DNA of 64,000 nt from Bacillus sp. AFS037270 (GCF_002585305.1 NZ_NUNF01000014.1:136632-200631); one strand, 5' to 3'; counted from the stretch's first letter, positions 1 to 8,010 are shown. Notes: generated from the sequence alone by a model not told the origin. A program made the numbers and translations.

Positions 1-25
1 ATGAGAACCGTCCCTCTGCTCCCCC
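1..25. repeat. Half copy of the dispersed GGGGACGGTTCTC palindromic repeat
   Basis: The window opens with GAGAACCGTCCCTCTGCT, which is one arm of the palindromic repeat seen about 17 times in this window. The other arm may lie outside the window. Confidence 0.7.
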
Positions 26-117
26 GAGCTTTCTCTGAAAAATAAAAAATTTCTATATTCTAGGAAACCGGAAACTTACTATAAATATATGTGATGGATA
101 TTATAGGGAGTGAGAGG

Positions 118-1329
118 ATGAAACTGAAGTGGACAATGGCAATTGCGCTGATTATTTTAATTGCAGCAGGATGCAGCGGTGTACAGGAAAAAAAGCCTGT
201 TTCAGAACAACCAAAAGCAACCGCAGACAATGAACCGGAAAAAAACGGAGGCGAACCGGAGAAGCCTGCCGATGAAACAGAAAAACCTAACTCTCAACCG
301 GGGAAAACTACTGGTCACCAAGTAAAACCTAACAATCAACCGGAAACCACCGATCAAGCGATTAAAATTCATGATGAGTCCATTGTGAAGGACGACCCCA
401 TTATCAATATTATTTACCCGCAACTTGATGGCATGAAAGACAAAATAGCACAAGCGAAAATTAATGATCTTTTGAAGAAAAAAGCGAACGCAGTTGACGA
501 GAGTCAAATGACGAATGAAGATCCAAGTGCGCCGTCATCGTTCCATTCCAAATACAAAATCAGCTTTCAGAATGACCACCTTATCAGTTTTGTATATGAT
601 CAATATTTTTATCATAGCGGGGCTGCACATGGCATGCCGTCGCGGGTTCCAATCCTGGTTGACTTGGATAATGGCAGGATGGTTGAGCCTAATGAATTGT
701 TTACTGGTTCACCGCAAACACAACAAATCATTAGCGAACTTGTCCTAAAACAAGACGTTTTGCATACGCTTGAAGCGATGGGGGAGTTTAAACAAATTAG
801 TTCTGATGATTTAAAACAGGTTTATTTAACGAAGGATGGCTTAATGATATATTTTCCACCTTATGAATATGCCTCTTTCGCTGAAGGTACGCTTCAGTAT
901 CATCTTTCTTTTTCGGATATTCAAAGTGTATTAAACGCAGCATTTTTCAAAAGTCATGGGATTAATATTTTACAACCCAATAATTCCACAACCATTTATA
1001 TTTCTGAAGGCTATTATTTTGCTGTCCCAAAAGAATGGATGAATCGTCTGAGATTTGAAAGAGCCGAATACTCGGAGAAGAATAACTGGTTATCTGAAAT
1101 CAATGTATATTTTAATTCTGCTGATTACCCCTTATTGTTTAGCTTCCATATGTATGAAAAACAAACTTGGACCTCATTAAACTCTGGAGCGGAAGTTAAA
1201 CTTGCTGAAGACAGTGATATTATTTATTCGTATTCCGTTGCACAAACCCCGCAGAATAATTTACAAGCTAATGATTTCATAAAGAATGTTGCTCCCGAAA
1301 TTATGAAAACATTTCAAATTGATTATTAA
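118..1329 (+). CDS. Secreted lipoprotein with DUF4163/DUF3298 (RsiV-like) domain
   Basis: The 403-residue protein starts with a lipoprotein signal (hydrophobic run ending LIAAGC, Cys about residue 20). A low-complexity linker rich in Glu, Pro and Lys follows to about residue 90. The rest resembles DUF4163 followed by DUF3298: it has the SGAAHG motif and the YFPPYEYASFAEG-type segment usual before the end of that fold. The ATG at 118 is preferred over the in-frame ATG at 91 because GGGAGTGAGAGG lies just upstream and the signal peptide begins there. Relatives include RsiV, the lysozyme-sensing anti-sigma factor, but no sigma gene or cytoplasmic anti-sigma helix is present here, so a sensor role is not supported. 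It is probably anchored on the outer face of the membrane. A further C-terminal region of about 130 residues after DUF3298 is not recognised. Confidence 0.75.
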   Translation: MKLKWTMAIALIILIAAGCSGVQEKKPVSEQPKATADNEPEKNGGEPEKPADETEKPNSQPGKTTGHQVKPNNQPETTDQAIKIHDESIVKDDPIINIIYPQLDGMKDKIAQAKINDLLKKKANAVDESQMTNEDPSAPSSFHSKYKISFQNDHLISFVYDQYFYHSGAAHGMPSRVPILVDLDNGRMVEPNELFTGSPQTQQIISELVLKQDVLHTLEAMGEFKQISSDDLKQVYLTKDGLMIYFPPYEYASFAEGTLQYHLSFSDIQSVLNAAFFKSHGINILQPNNSTTIYISEGYYFAVPKEWMNRLRFERAEYSEKNNWLSEINVYFNSADYPLLFSFHMYEKQTWTSLNSGAEVKLAEDSDIIYSYSVAQTPQNNLQANDFIKNVAPEIMKTFQIDY

Positions 1330-1333
1330 AATC

Positions 1334-1362
1334 AGAAGCGTGGGGACGGTTCTCGTGCTTCC
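1334..1362. repeat. Half copy of the dispersed GGGGACGGTTCTC repeat
   Basis: GTGGGGACGGTTCTCGTGCTTCC lies immediately after the lipoprotein stop codon. The 1363-1565 stretch between this copy and the next shows no credible gene. Confidence 0.75.
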
Positions 1363-1565
1363 TTTTTACTGATTGCACATCTGCTAATTCATTACGGCTT
1401 CATTCGGTCGGGCAGATTTTGTATCGATTGGACCACTAGATCTAACTTTGATTCAATACGGTAAAGCAGATAAAGGGTCACCACGATGGGGAATCCTACT
1501 TCACTAATGAGTGGTATGATTTGTTCCACAATTCTTCACTCCTTTCTCCTAAAGGTATGGTTCCG

Positions 1566-1601
1566 GAGCAGAAGAACCGTCCCCGCGCTTCCCGTGCTTC
1601 C
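1566..1601. repeat. Half copy of the dispersed repeat, opposite orientation
   Basis: GAAGAACCGTCCCCGCGCTTCC is the reverse-complement arm of the repeat. Together with the copy at 1334 it brackets about 200 bases of unassigned DNA. Confidence 0.7.
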
Positions 1602-1634
1602 AAAAAGGCCGGGTTCAAAAGAATCCGGCCTCGC
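1600..1634 (-). terminator. Rho-independent terminator of the DUF1659-DUF2922 pair
   Basis: Read on the minus strand, GAGGCCGG and CCGGCCTT pair around a short loop and are followed by TTTTT, directly downstream of the DUF2922 stop codon. Confidence 0.75.
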
Positions 1635-1639
1635 TGTTG

Positions 1640-1858
1640 TTATGCTAGTTCATAGTCGGTTACATTTCGGTCGATGATTCTTGCGCCTTTTGCAGAGGCA
1701 AGTTTGCCGCTGCCTGTAGTAAATATGTTAGCTGCAATAATCTGTGCCATGGAGAGTTTTACTACTTCTTCATTCACTGGCTCCTTTGGGTTGTCGACTG
1801 TTATTTTAGCAGTTTTCCCAAACTCGGTGTCAAATTGCAATTCTAATGTTTTGGCCAT
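1640..1858 (-). CDS. DUF2922 family small protein
   Basis: This 72-residue protein matches the DUF2922 family in length and pattern: a basic-hydrophobic start (MAKTLELQF), a central VDNPKEP stretch and an ending around GARIIDRNVT. A GGGAGGTGA ribosome binding site sits 7 bases before the ATG. In Bacillus it usually sits directly after a DUF1659 gene, as here, and often with a YvrJ gene, which I do not find. Its molecular function is unknown. It has no signal peptide or membrane segment. Confidence 0.85.
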   Translation of the reverse strand: MAKTLELQFDTEFGKTAKITVDNPKEPVNEEVVKLSMAQIIAANIFTTGSGKLASAKGARIIDRNVTDYELA

Positions 1859-1895
1859 TTATTTTCACCTCCCATCATTGGATTTTTGTAGAACA

Positions 1896-2114
1896 TTAAC
1901 CGATAATTTCAGAGCTGTCATTACGTTCCACTTTGTTTAAGTCGCCGTTGCATAATACTGAAATCGCTTGAGCTGCTTGGAACAGCTGATCGGCCGTTGC
2001 CGCTTTCGTTACATTGCTAAACGTTTTAGACTTCAAAATTGGATTTCCTTCGTTATCGATGCCCGCTTGAAATACCAACCGAAGCTTTGTCGTTTCTAGT
2101 AATCCTTGTGCCAT
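1896..2114 (-). CDS. DUF1659 family small protein
   Basis: This 72-residue protein has the DUF1659 pattern: an N-terminal LRLVFQAGIDNEGNP stretch, then FSNVTKAAT and a helix with ISVLCNGDL near the C-terminus. A strong GAAAGGAGGTGATC ribosome binding site precedes the ATG. It is the first gene of a two-gene operon with DUF2922 (37-base gap). No biochemical role is established for the family. Confidence 0.85.
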   Translation of the reverse strand: MAQGLLETTKLRLVFQAGIDNEGNPILKSKTFSNVTKAATADQLFQAAQAISVLCNGDLNKVERNDSSEIIG

Positions 2115-2235
2115 TTTCGATCACCTCCTTTCGACTTTTATATATAGTTTGAGAGTCTAAAAGGACAGGTAGGTCGAAAATGTTTTTTACTCGTTTGTTA
2201 ATAGGGGGCTTGTTTGCTTGAGGAAGAACTACGTA

Positions 2236-2272
2236 AAAAAGGCTGTGCTAAGGTTAGCACAGCCTAGGATTT
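2236..2272. terminator. Hairpin with T-rich tail
   Basis: AGGCTGTGCT and AGCACAGCCT form a perfect stem followed by a T-rich stretch on the plus strand. No plus-strand gene lies just upstream, so what it terminates is unclear. Confidence 0.5.
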
Positions 2273-2384
2273 TTCTTCTCCAAGCCTTCTAAAGTTGTAT
2301 GAATTTTTGTTGATAAAATAAATTAATTGCTGGGCCATAAGAAAAGACTCCTTAACGGAGCCTTTCCCAGTGCAAACCCATTGA

Positions 2385-2501
2385 TTAATAGAAGGATGCA
2401 CCAACAATAATAAGAAGAATGAACAATACAACGATTAATACGAAAGTGCTGCCGCCGTATCCATAACCGCCGTAACCAAAACCTCCATAGCCCCAGCCCA
2501 T
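2385..2501 (-). CDS. YjcZ family tiny sporulation protein (copy A1)
   Basis: This 38-residue peptide has an N-terminal Gly/Tyr-rich stretch ([14 protein letters not shown]), then one hydrophobic helix (about residues 22-36) ending GASFY. That is the signature of the YjcZ/tiny transmembrane Bacillus sporulation family. GGTGGTGA lies upstream of the ATG. A near-identical paralogue is at 26797-26913. It is probably an integral membrane or spore-associated peptide; its exact role is unknown. A stem (GACTCC/GGAGCC) lies just downstream at about 2346. Confidence 0.85.
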   Translation of the reverse strand: MGWGYGGFGYGGYGYGGSTFVLIVVLFILLIIVGASFY

Positions 2502-2896
2502 AATTTTCACCACCGATCCATTCAGATATTCAGTTTACACTTTAGTATATTTTTTATCGCTGTTATGGTTTGGACCATTATCATTAGTTAGGACAAAATC
2601 AGGGATTTACCTAAATATAAAAACGTCTGTTTAGCAGACGTTTTCGGAGGAAGAAACAAAGTGTGCTCGTGATTTGGTTTTGGTATAGTAATAGCATGTT
2701 GAAGAATGATAACTGAATGGATAATTGCTGAGTTAAATAAAAAAAATAAGGCTTAACCTTCTGGGTTATTTAGATAAACAGCTCATACTCTAGAGTGTAG
2801 CCAGCCGGAACCATATTCAAGTCCATAGACTTACACCTTAAATTGGAAAAGTCTGCATCAAAAAAGCCCTTTTTAGAGGGCCTTTTTAGTTTCTTC
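2502..2896. other. Non-coding spacer shared by both YjcZ cassettes
   Basis: This 395-base spacer holds a hairpin (AACGTCTG/CAGACGTT, about 2622-2644) and a segment reading TCTAGAGTGTAGCCAGCC. Both recur in the same order at 26914-27318. I see no convincing gene in it. The hairpin arms differ between copies (CGTCTG versus CGCCTG) with both sides changed together, which suggests a conserved structure. Confidence 0.6.
2858..2892 (-). terminator. Terminator of YjcZ copy A2
   Basis: On the minus strand AAAGGCCCTCT pairs with AGAGGGCTTTT across a short loop, followed by TTTT, directly after the A2 stop codon. Confidence 0.65.
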
Positions 2897-3025
2897 TTAG
2901 AAACAGACTACTGCTCCTACGATAATCAGCAAGATGAATAATACAACGATTAAAGCAAAACCGCCATATCCAAAGCCGCCGTATCCATAGCCGCCACAAC
3001 CACCAAAGCCACCATATCCAAACAT
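2897..3025 (-). CDS. YjcZ family tiny sporulation protein (copy A2)
   Basis: This 42-residue peptide begins [17 protein letters not shown] and continues into a hydrophobic helix (about residues 23-40) ending CF. It has the Gly/Tyr-rich plus single-helix layout of the YjcZ family. A GGGAGG site lies 8 bases before the ATG. The paralogue at 27319-27447 differs at only a few residues. A sporulation -10 match (CATACAGTA) lies 33 bases upstream of the start codon. Confidence 0.85.
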   Translation of the reverse strand: MFGYGGFGGCGGYGYGGFGYGGFALIVVLFILLIIVGAVVCF

Positions 3026-3057
3026 AGATAAAACCTCCCTTATAGACTTATTCCCTA

Positions 3058-3066
3058 TACTGTATG
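3058..3066 (-). promoter_or_regulatory. Candidate SigE/SigK -10 element for YjcZ copy A2
   Basis: On the minus strand this reads CATACAGTA, which fits the CATANNNTA -10 consensus of mother-cell sigma factors. The same nonamer stands at the same place in front of the second cassette (27480-27488). Confidence 0.5.
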
Positions 3067-3205
3067 ATATAAGAATAAGAATGGAAGGGCTCTTTCACTA
3101 ATTTTAATTAGGACATTCCATTAGCCTAATATTAACGGTATTTTTTCTATAAACAAAAAAACATCCAACGTCGTCTTGGTAAAAGGGAGGGCTCCATAAA
3201 GCTCA

Positions 3206-3550
3206 TTATAAATTGTATGCCAACCTAAACTTACTAAATAAACGAAAACCAATATAGGTTCCTAAAGTATTTAGAATAACATCGTTACTATCCGTCCATC
3301 GATTAGGCATTGTTAATTGGATGCACTCAATCATGATCGATAAAGATAATCCAAGCAAAGTGACAATCTGCATACTATCAATTTTATAAAACTTCAATGG
3401 TAAAACAAGACCAAAAGGAAGAAATAATAGAATATTCCCCCCAACATTAATAAAAAAGCCGGGAGATAATGGATTTCCTAAAGATTTGAACGGTATTAAG
3501 TTGAAACCTCCTTTACCCATCCCTATGCCTAAGGATGAGTTTGGTAACAT
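3206..3550 (-). CDS. VanZ family membrane protein, N-terminus possibly damaged
   Basis: The visible protein carries the VanZ hallmarks: NLIPF near the start, then GNILLFLPFGLVLPL, then IECIQL and RWTDSNDVILNTLGTYIGF. VanZ proteins usually begin with a membrane helix before NLIPF. Here the reading frame does continue upstream (a hydrophobic LLFIFSLIFIF stretch), but no ATG, GTG or TTG precedes it and an 8-A run sits at its beginning. The ATG at 3550 has no ribosome binding site. The gene may therefore start at a rare codon or be decayed. A clear broken paralogue lies at 12214-12360, and a distinct intact VanZ gene at 55773. Confidence 0.7.
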   Translation of the reverse strand: MLPNSSLGIGMGKGGFNLIPFKSLGNPLSPGFFINVGGNILLFLPFGLVLPLKFYKIDSMQIVTLLGLSLSIMIECIQLTMPNRWTDSNDVILNTLGTYIGFRLFSKFRLAYNL

Positions 3551-3746
3551 AGTATAGCGGAATATAAAAATTAGTGAAAAAATAAATAGTAGATTAATTA
3601 GGGTCTTTTTTTTATCGGAACTCCTGCTGAATCTTTTATAGGACTATCCTGACATGTTAGAAGTATTTGTCTTCCTTAGTGCACTAAAAAATGGTTTGAT
3701 AGGGGGGATGATAAGGATATATGTAAAGGTAGAAAACATTTTTTGA

Positions 3747-3863
3747 TTATTTATGTAAAATATGACGAAATATGAAATAGGCGATCATCCATAGAGGGAT
3801 GGATAAAATGATACCCCATAAGCATCCAACACCAAATTTCCTTCCATCATCATTCTCTTTCAT
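3747..3863 (-). CDS. Tiny single-pass membrane protein of the LWGxxLSxPLW family
   Basis: This 38-residue ORF has a charged N-terminus (MKENDDGRKF), then GVGCLWGIILSIPLWMIAYF and a basic tail. The block LWGIILSIPLW matches the two other tiny proteins at 3903-4013 and 7812-7925. A GGAGTG site precedes the ATG. I know no named family for it. The shared block in three separate ORFs argues that they are real genes. Confidence 0.6.
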   Translation of the reverse strand: MKENDDGRKFGVGCLWGIILSIPLWMIAYFIFRHILHK

Positions 3864-3902
3864 AGTGTTCACTCCATTGTGTGCAAGCTAATTAGTTAAA
3901 CA

Positions 3903-4013
3903 TTAAAGAATACGAAGAATTATTTTTACCCAGCCAAATAATGCAAGCCATAATGGGACACTAAGAGATGCTCCCCAGATTAAACCTACGAATAGATTCC
4001 CTTGCTTTTCCAT
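3903..4013 (-). CDS. Tiny single-pass membrane protein of the LWGxxLSxPLW family
   Basis: This 36-residue ORF starts MEKQGNLFVGLIWGASLSVPLW and ends with a hydrophobic, weakly basic tail. It aligns over nearly its whole length with the ORF at 7812-7925. GAGGTGA lies 6 bases before the ATG. It is probably one membrane helix with a short cytoplasmic N-terminus. Function is unknown. Confidence 0.7.
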   Translation of the reverse strand: MEKQGNLFVGLIWGASLSVPLWLALFGWVKIILRIL

Positions 4014-4270
4014 AAAGTTCACCTCGATAGACAGTAATCAATCTCCTATTTGTTTATTCAAATAATGTATATGAACATGAGGATGCTAATATTTTTGAAA
4101 TTAAAAAAGTGATTTTAGGAGAGTGGTTGCTTAACCACAGACATAATATTTATTATTCCCTTAATGGAAGGAAATTAATCTAATGTATGGTGGTAATTTG
4201 GAGATTGAAACTGTTGTTAAGGGCAGTATGTTTTTTAATATAAAAGATTGATAATCTGTAGCCGAGAGGG

Positions 4271-4357
4271 ATAGATTGGGAAGTAAAACTAGAGAAGGGA
4301 GACCGCTTTGGTATTACAATTGATCAAGTCATTCTTCTCGAACAGAGACGGAAATAG
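4271..4357 (+). pseudogene. 5' fragment of a Nudix hydrolase gene (relic)
   Basis: Read from ATA at 4271 the frame gives WEVKLEKGDRFGITIDQVIL before a stop. This matches the first 25 or so residues of the intact Nudix gene at 6234 (DWKIKHSTKQRVDRFGITVDEVIL). The upstream DNA is also similar (TTTTAATATAAAAGA then TTGATAAT). The start codon is ATA instead of ATG and the Nudix box is absent, so this is a truncated duplicate. Confidence 0.75.
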
Positions 4358-4385
4358 AGGGGCCTCGGTTTAGAGGATTAATACA

Positions 4386-4421
4386 AAAAACTCCTTTCAC
4401 TTAAATGAAGGGAGTTTTTAA
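4386..4421. terminator. Terminator downstream of glgC
   Basis: ACTCCTTTCA and TGAAGGGAGT form a stem flanked by A-runs and T-runs on both sides, so it can terminate in both directions. It lies between the Nudix relic and the 3' end of glgC. Confidence 0.75.
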
Positions 4422-4477
4422 TGTTATTCGTGGTTTGTGAATAATATTACTATTTTTTATATGTTAAGAATTATTAT

Positions 4478-5653
4478 TTAAACAGCTGTTACCTTTATTT
4501 CTTCATCAATATCCTTTTGAATAGTCTGGTTATCCCCAATTAAGGTAATTTCACTAAACGGTTGCTCTTCCCCCACTTTAACATTAGCTTCAATTACCGT
4601 TCCCATACCAATAATGGCTCGGTTAATCACCGCATTTTCACCGATAATGGCATTGGGCAAAATAACGGAATCTTTAATAACAGCTCCGTTGCCTACGGTA
4701 ACTCCATTAAAAAGAACTGAGTTTTCTACCTTTCCAAACACCTTACAGCCTTCACTTACCAAAGATTGGTGTGCACTAGCTTTTCCGTCCAAATAGGTTG
4801 GCGGCTGGGAAGTTTCATGAGTATAAATAGACCAGTCTTCATTTTGTAAGATGGGATTGCTTTTAAAGGAAAGTAAATCCATATTCGCTTCCCAAAGACT
4901 TTGAATGGTTCCGACGTCCTTCCAATAGCCTTTGAAACAATAGGCCTGTAATTTTCGATTATCATTTATCATCGCAGGGATAATGTCCTTACCAAAATCC
5001 TTAGACGAGAGTGGATTTTTTTCTTCATTTTCTAAATATTTTTTTAACAGTTCCCATTTAAAAATGTAAATCCCCATAGAGGCCAGGTTTGATTTAGGAC
5101 TTTCTGGTTTTTCTTCAAAATCTAATATTTCTTTTGATTCGGGATTAATATTCATAATGCCAAATCTACTCGCTTCATTCCATGGTACGTTTATGACAGA
5201 AATGGTGGCGTCTGCTGATGTTTTTATATGCTGCTCTAGCATTTTACTGTAATCCATCTTATAAATGTGATCTCCAGAAATAATGAGAACGTGCTCTGGA
5301 TTGTAATGTTCAATATATCTTAGGTTTTGATAAATAGCGTGTGCGGTGCCTTCATACCATCTTTCACCTGACTCACATTGATAAGGCGGAAGAATGGTAA
5401 CGCCCCCACTTTTTCGATTTAAGTCCCAGTGCTTTCCATCACCGATGTAATTTTGAAGAGTGTGAGGTTGATACTGTGTTAAAACACCAACAGTATCAAT
5501 ACCAGAATTACTACAATTGCTTAAAGTAAAATCAATGATTCGATATTTTCCACCAAATGGAACAGCAGGCTTTGCTATATATTTGGTCAATTCTTTTAAT
5601 CGAGAACCTCTTCCCCCAGCTAATAGCATAGCAATACATTGTTTTTTAGTCAT
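4478..5653 (-). CDS. glgC: Glucose-1-phosphate adenylyltransferase
   Basis: The 391-residue enzyme makes ADP-glucose from glucose 1-phosphate and ATP, the committed step of bacterial glycogen synthesis. It shows the nucleotidyltransferase signature [14 protein letters not shown], the [15 protein letters not shown] motif, [10 protein letters not shown], and a C-terminal left-handed beta-helix (repeats such as [26 protein letters not shown]). The ATG at 5653 is chosen because the upstream in-frame ATG at 5665 is part of its ribosome binding site (ATGGAGGCAACT). No glgD, glgA, glgB or glgP is present in the window, so the gene is an orphan here. In Bacillus glgC normally sits in glgBCDAP. A small acidic protein gene lies 39 bases upstream. 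Confidence 0.92.
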   Translation of the reverse strand: MTKKQCIAMLLAGGRGSRLKELTKYIAKPAVPFGGKYRIIDFTLSNCSNSGIDTVGVLTQYQPHTLQNYIGDGKHWDLNRKSGGVTILPPYQCESGERWYEGTAHAIYQNLRYIEHYNPEHVLIISGDHIYKMDYSKMLEQHIKTSADATISVINVPWNEASRFGIMNINPESKEILDFEEKPESPKSNLASMGIYIFKWELLKKYLENEEKNPLSSKDFGKDIIPAMINDNRKLQAYCFKGYWKDVGTIQSLWEANMDLLSFKSNPILQNEDWSIYTHETSQPPTYLDGKASAHQSLVSEGCKVFGKVENSVLFNGVTVGNGAVIKDSVILPNAIIGENAVINRAIIGMGTVIEANVKVGEEQPFSEITLIGDNQTIQKDIDEEIKVTAV

Positions 5654-5692
5654 AGTTGCCTCCATGTTAAAGGATATATGTATTTAACTTAG

Positions 5693-5806
5693 TTATAATC
5701 GATCATCTTCCCATAACTTGTAATATAACTCTTCAGCTTCTTGCTCATCTTCTTCATTTATGGTAAAAGTGTCTTTCAACTTTATTGTATCTAATAGACT
5801 CTGCAT
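5693..5806 (-). CDS. Small acidic protein upstream of glgC
   Basis: The ORF can be read from an ATG at 5920 (75 residues), but the N-terminal part looks non-coding. The likelier product is the 37-residue peptide from the ATG at 5806 (MQSLLDTIKLKDTF then an acidic tail with EEDEQEAEELYYKLWEDD). GGAAGGGG lies about 9 bases upstream. I do not recognise the family. It may be co-transcribed with glgC. Confidence 0.45.
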   Translation of the reverse strand: MQSLLDTIKLKDTFTINEEDEQEAEELYYKLWEDDRL

Positions 5807-6233
5807 CAAATTTAAGCCCCTTCCATGTTGTAAGTTTGTTGCAATCTGTTTTTCATTGTAGCAAACGAGGTAATAAGACAAAATCAAATAATTCCGACTT
5901 TTACAAACATAAATCGACATAATTTAAGTAATCTGATGTGTAACCTATAAATTATTTAAAATTAATAATAGAACCTTCACTTTTTCTGTCGAATTATAAG
6001 GGAAAAAATCTGAAAATTATAAAAACCATGTATACACGGTTTTTATAGAAAATTTATTTACTATATTTTTACAATCGAAGCTATTCGCGCAGGGAGTCTG
6101 GGACACTTATTTTAGCAAAAGGTAAAAAGGAAATTGATTCTATCCTTTACGAAAGAATTATAGTATCCTAATATCTGGGCATGATTTTAGGTGAATTTTA
6201 ATATAAAAGAGTTGATAATTGGAGGTGAACAGA
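5807..6233. other. Intergenic region, no gene seen
   Basis: This 427-base AT-rich stretch separates the divergent small acidic gene and the Nudix gene. It contains a short inverted repeat (AAAACCATGTATACACGGTTTT, about 6021-6043) with no T-run. Promoters for both genes are expected here, but I cannot assign them with confidence. Confidence 0.4.
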
Positions 6234-6767
6234 ATGGATTGGAAAATAAAACATTCTACTAAGCAAAGGGTAGACCGGTTTGGAATTACGGTTGATGAGG
6301 TTATTCTTCCTAACGGGGACGAAAAGACTTTTTCTTATTTAGACTTTGCAAAGGGAGTTTGCATTCTTCCTATAACCAATGATCATAAAGTAATTTGTCT
6401 AAGACAATATCGTCATGCGATTAATATTTGGCAATGGGAACTGCCTGCCGGAATGATTGATAAAGAAGATGAATTACCAATTGAAGTAGCCAAAAGGGAA
6501 CTAGAGGAAGAGACAGGTCATGTTGCCGAGCATTGGCTTGAATTAGGCAGCTTTTATCCTTCTCCTGGCTCAACGACAGAGGAAATATTCTTGTTTGCGG
6601 CAGCGGGCTTAACACCGACAGAGCAAAAGCTAGAGAATAGCGAGACACTTGAATTGCATTATCTAACAATGGAAGAGTTGAAAGATTTGGTCCTTCAAGA
6701 TGAGTTTAAGCATGGAGCAGGTCTTGCCGCTATTTTAAGATATAAGTTTACGACGGATGAACAGTAA
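6234..6767 (+). CDS. nudF: Nudix hydrolase, ADP-ribose pyrophosphatase type
   Basis: The 177-residue protein carries a complete Nudix box at about residues 80-102, in which GMIDKEDELP is followed by AKRELEEETG. A downstream PSPGSTTEE segment is typical of ADP-ribose pyrophosphatases of the NudF/YqkG group. These hydrolyse ADP-ribose to AMP and ribose 5-phosphate in the cytoplasm. The ATG at 6234 follows GGAGGTGAACAGA, so it is preferred over the in-frame ATG at 6219. It is 15 bases upstream of manA and may be co-transcribed with it. A fragment of a paralogue is at 4271. Confidence 0.85.
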   Translation: MDWKIKHSTKQRVDRFGITVDEVILPNGDEKTFSYLDFAKGVCILPITNDHKVICLRQYRHAINIWQWELPAGMIDKEDELPIEVAKRELEEETGHVAEHWLELGSFYPSPGSTTEEIFLFAAAGLTPTEQKLENSETLELHYLTMEELKDLVLQDEFKHGAGLAAILRYKFTTDEQ

Positions 6768-6782
6768 TGAGGAGGACTATTT

Positions 6783-7727
6783 TTGGAACCATTATTTTTA
6801 AAACCCGTTTTTAAGGAAAGAATTTGGGGCGGGACAGCTTTACAGAAAGAATTCGGCTATGAGATCCCTAGCGAAAACACAGGGGAGTGCTGGGCAATTT
6901 CAGCTCACCCTAATGGACCTTCTATGATCGAAAATGGTCCCTATAAGGGGATGACTCTAGACAAGTTGTGGAGTGAGCATTCTGAGCTCTTTGGAAATCC
7001 ACAGGAAAAGGTATTTCCTTTATTAACAAAGATTTTGGATGCCAACATGGATTTATCCGTCCAAGTGCATCCCGATGACTCTTATGCGATGGTTCATGAA
7101 AATGGTGAATTAGGTAAGACGGAATGCTGGTATATCATTGACTGTAAAGAAGATGCCGATATGATTTTCGGTCATAATGCGCAAACGAAAGAAGAATTAC
7201 AGGAGCAAATTCAACAGGGCGAGTGGAATGACTTGCTTCGTCGCGTGAAAATTAAACCAGGGGACTTTTTCTATGTTCCAAGTGGGACCATTCATGCCTT
7301 ATGTGAAGGAACTCTTGTATTAGAAACGCAGCAGAGCTCGGATACAACCTACCGGGTGTACGACTATGATCGCCGGGATGCAGAAGGAAACTTAAGGGAT
7401 CTTCATCTAGAGAAAGCAATGGAGGTTACTACTGTTCCGCATCAAGATGCTGTAAGGACGAAAATGGTTCAGGAGAAAGGTAATACTAGGATTACTACAT
7501 ATGTGGAATCTGAGTTCTTCTCCGTTTATAAATGGGAAGTTGGCGGCAAGTCTAGTTTTTCATTTAATGATCGATATTTGCTTTTTAGTGTGATTAATGG
7601 AGACGGAACCCTTTCTCATAATAGAATAAGTTATGGATTGAAGAAGGGCACCCATTTTATTATTCCTGTTGGATTTGGAGATTTTGATGTAGTCGGTAAT
7701 TGTGAGATGATTGTGTCACATACTTAA
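6783..7727 (+). CDS. manA: Mannose-6-phosphate isomerase (type I, zinc-dependent)
   Basis: This 314-residue enzyme interconverts mannose 6-phosphate and fructose 6-phosphate. It matches the short Bacillus ManA/Pmi type: FKERIWGG near the start, the zinc-site motif QVHPDDSYA at about residue 95, ECWYI, and PSGTIHAL near residue 170. The start is TTG at 6783 with GAGGAGG 8 bases before it. The upstream Nudix gene ends 15 bases away. With manR and manP downstream it completes a mannose uptake and entry route, though in B. subtilis manA follows manP. Confidence 0.92.
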   Translation: MEPLFLKPVFKERIWGGTALQKEFGYEIPSENTGECWAISAHPNGPSMIENGPYKGMTLDKLWSEHSELFGNPQEKVFPLLTKILDANMDLSVQVHPDDSYAMVHENGELGKTECWYIIDCKEDADMIFGHNAQTKEELQEQIQQGEWNDLLRRVKIKPGDFFYVPSGTIHALCEGTLVLETQQSSDTTYRVYDYDRRDAEGNLRDLHLEKAMEVTTVPHQDAVRTKMVQEKGNTRITTYVESEFFSVYKWEVGGKSSFSFNDRYLLFSVINGDGTLSHNRISYGLKKGTHFIIPVGFGDFDVVGNCEMIVSHT

Positions 7728-7744
7728 TCTGATGAAAATGTAAA

Positions 7745-7783
7745 AGAGTAAGGATCCATCATTTGGGTCCTTACTCATTTTTA
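7745..7783 (+). terminator. Terminator of manA
   Basis: AGTAAGGATCC pairs with GGGTCCTTACT over a short loop and is followed by CATTTTT, 18 bases after the manA stop codon. Confidence 0.8.
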
Positions 7784-7811
7784 GATAATATGTATTTAAC
7801 ACAAATTTCGA

Positions 7812-7925
7812 CTAATTAACAAAGTGAATAAGAAGTTTCATCCAACCGAAAAACGCCATCCATAACGGTATACTTAAAGACGTGCCCCAAAATAATCCCA
7901 CTAATAGATTCCCTTGTTTTTCCAT
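7812..7925 (-). CDS. Tiny single-pass membrane protein of the LWGxxLSxPLW family
   Basis: This 37-residue ORF reads MEKQGNLLVGLFWGTSLSIPLW and then a hydrophobic tail ending HFVN. It is a close paralogue of 3903-4013 and shares LSIPLW with 3747-3863. The ATG has AGGAGTGG upstream. Third member of a tiny-protein family unique to this region of the window. Confidence 0.7.
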   Translation of the reverse strand: MEKQGNLLVGLFWGTSLSIPLWMAFFGWMKLLIHFVN

Positions 7926-7994
7926 GTAAATCCACTCCTAGTAATAGTTGTAGATAACCATTATGTTTTTAAAATTGTGTTTTATTAAATATAA

Positions 7995-8010
7995 ATGAAA
8001 ACGTTTACAA
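7995..8010. promoter_or_regulatory. CcpA cre site upstream of manR
   Basis: ATGAAAACGTTTACAA fits the WTGNAANCGNWNNCWW consensus at every fixed position. It lies about 140 bases before the manR start, as expected for catabolite control of the mannose genes. Confidence 0.7.

Noticed and set aside
1486..1677. 63-codon plus-strand ORF
   Set aside because: It reads through a dispersed repeat and the terminator of the DUF2922 gene; the composition is not protein-like.
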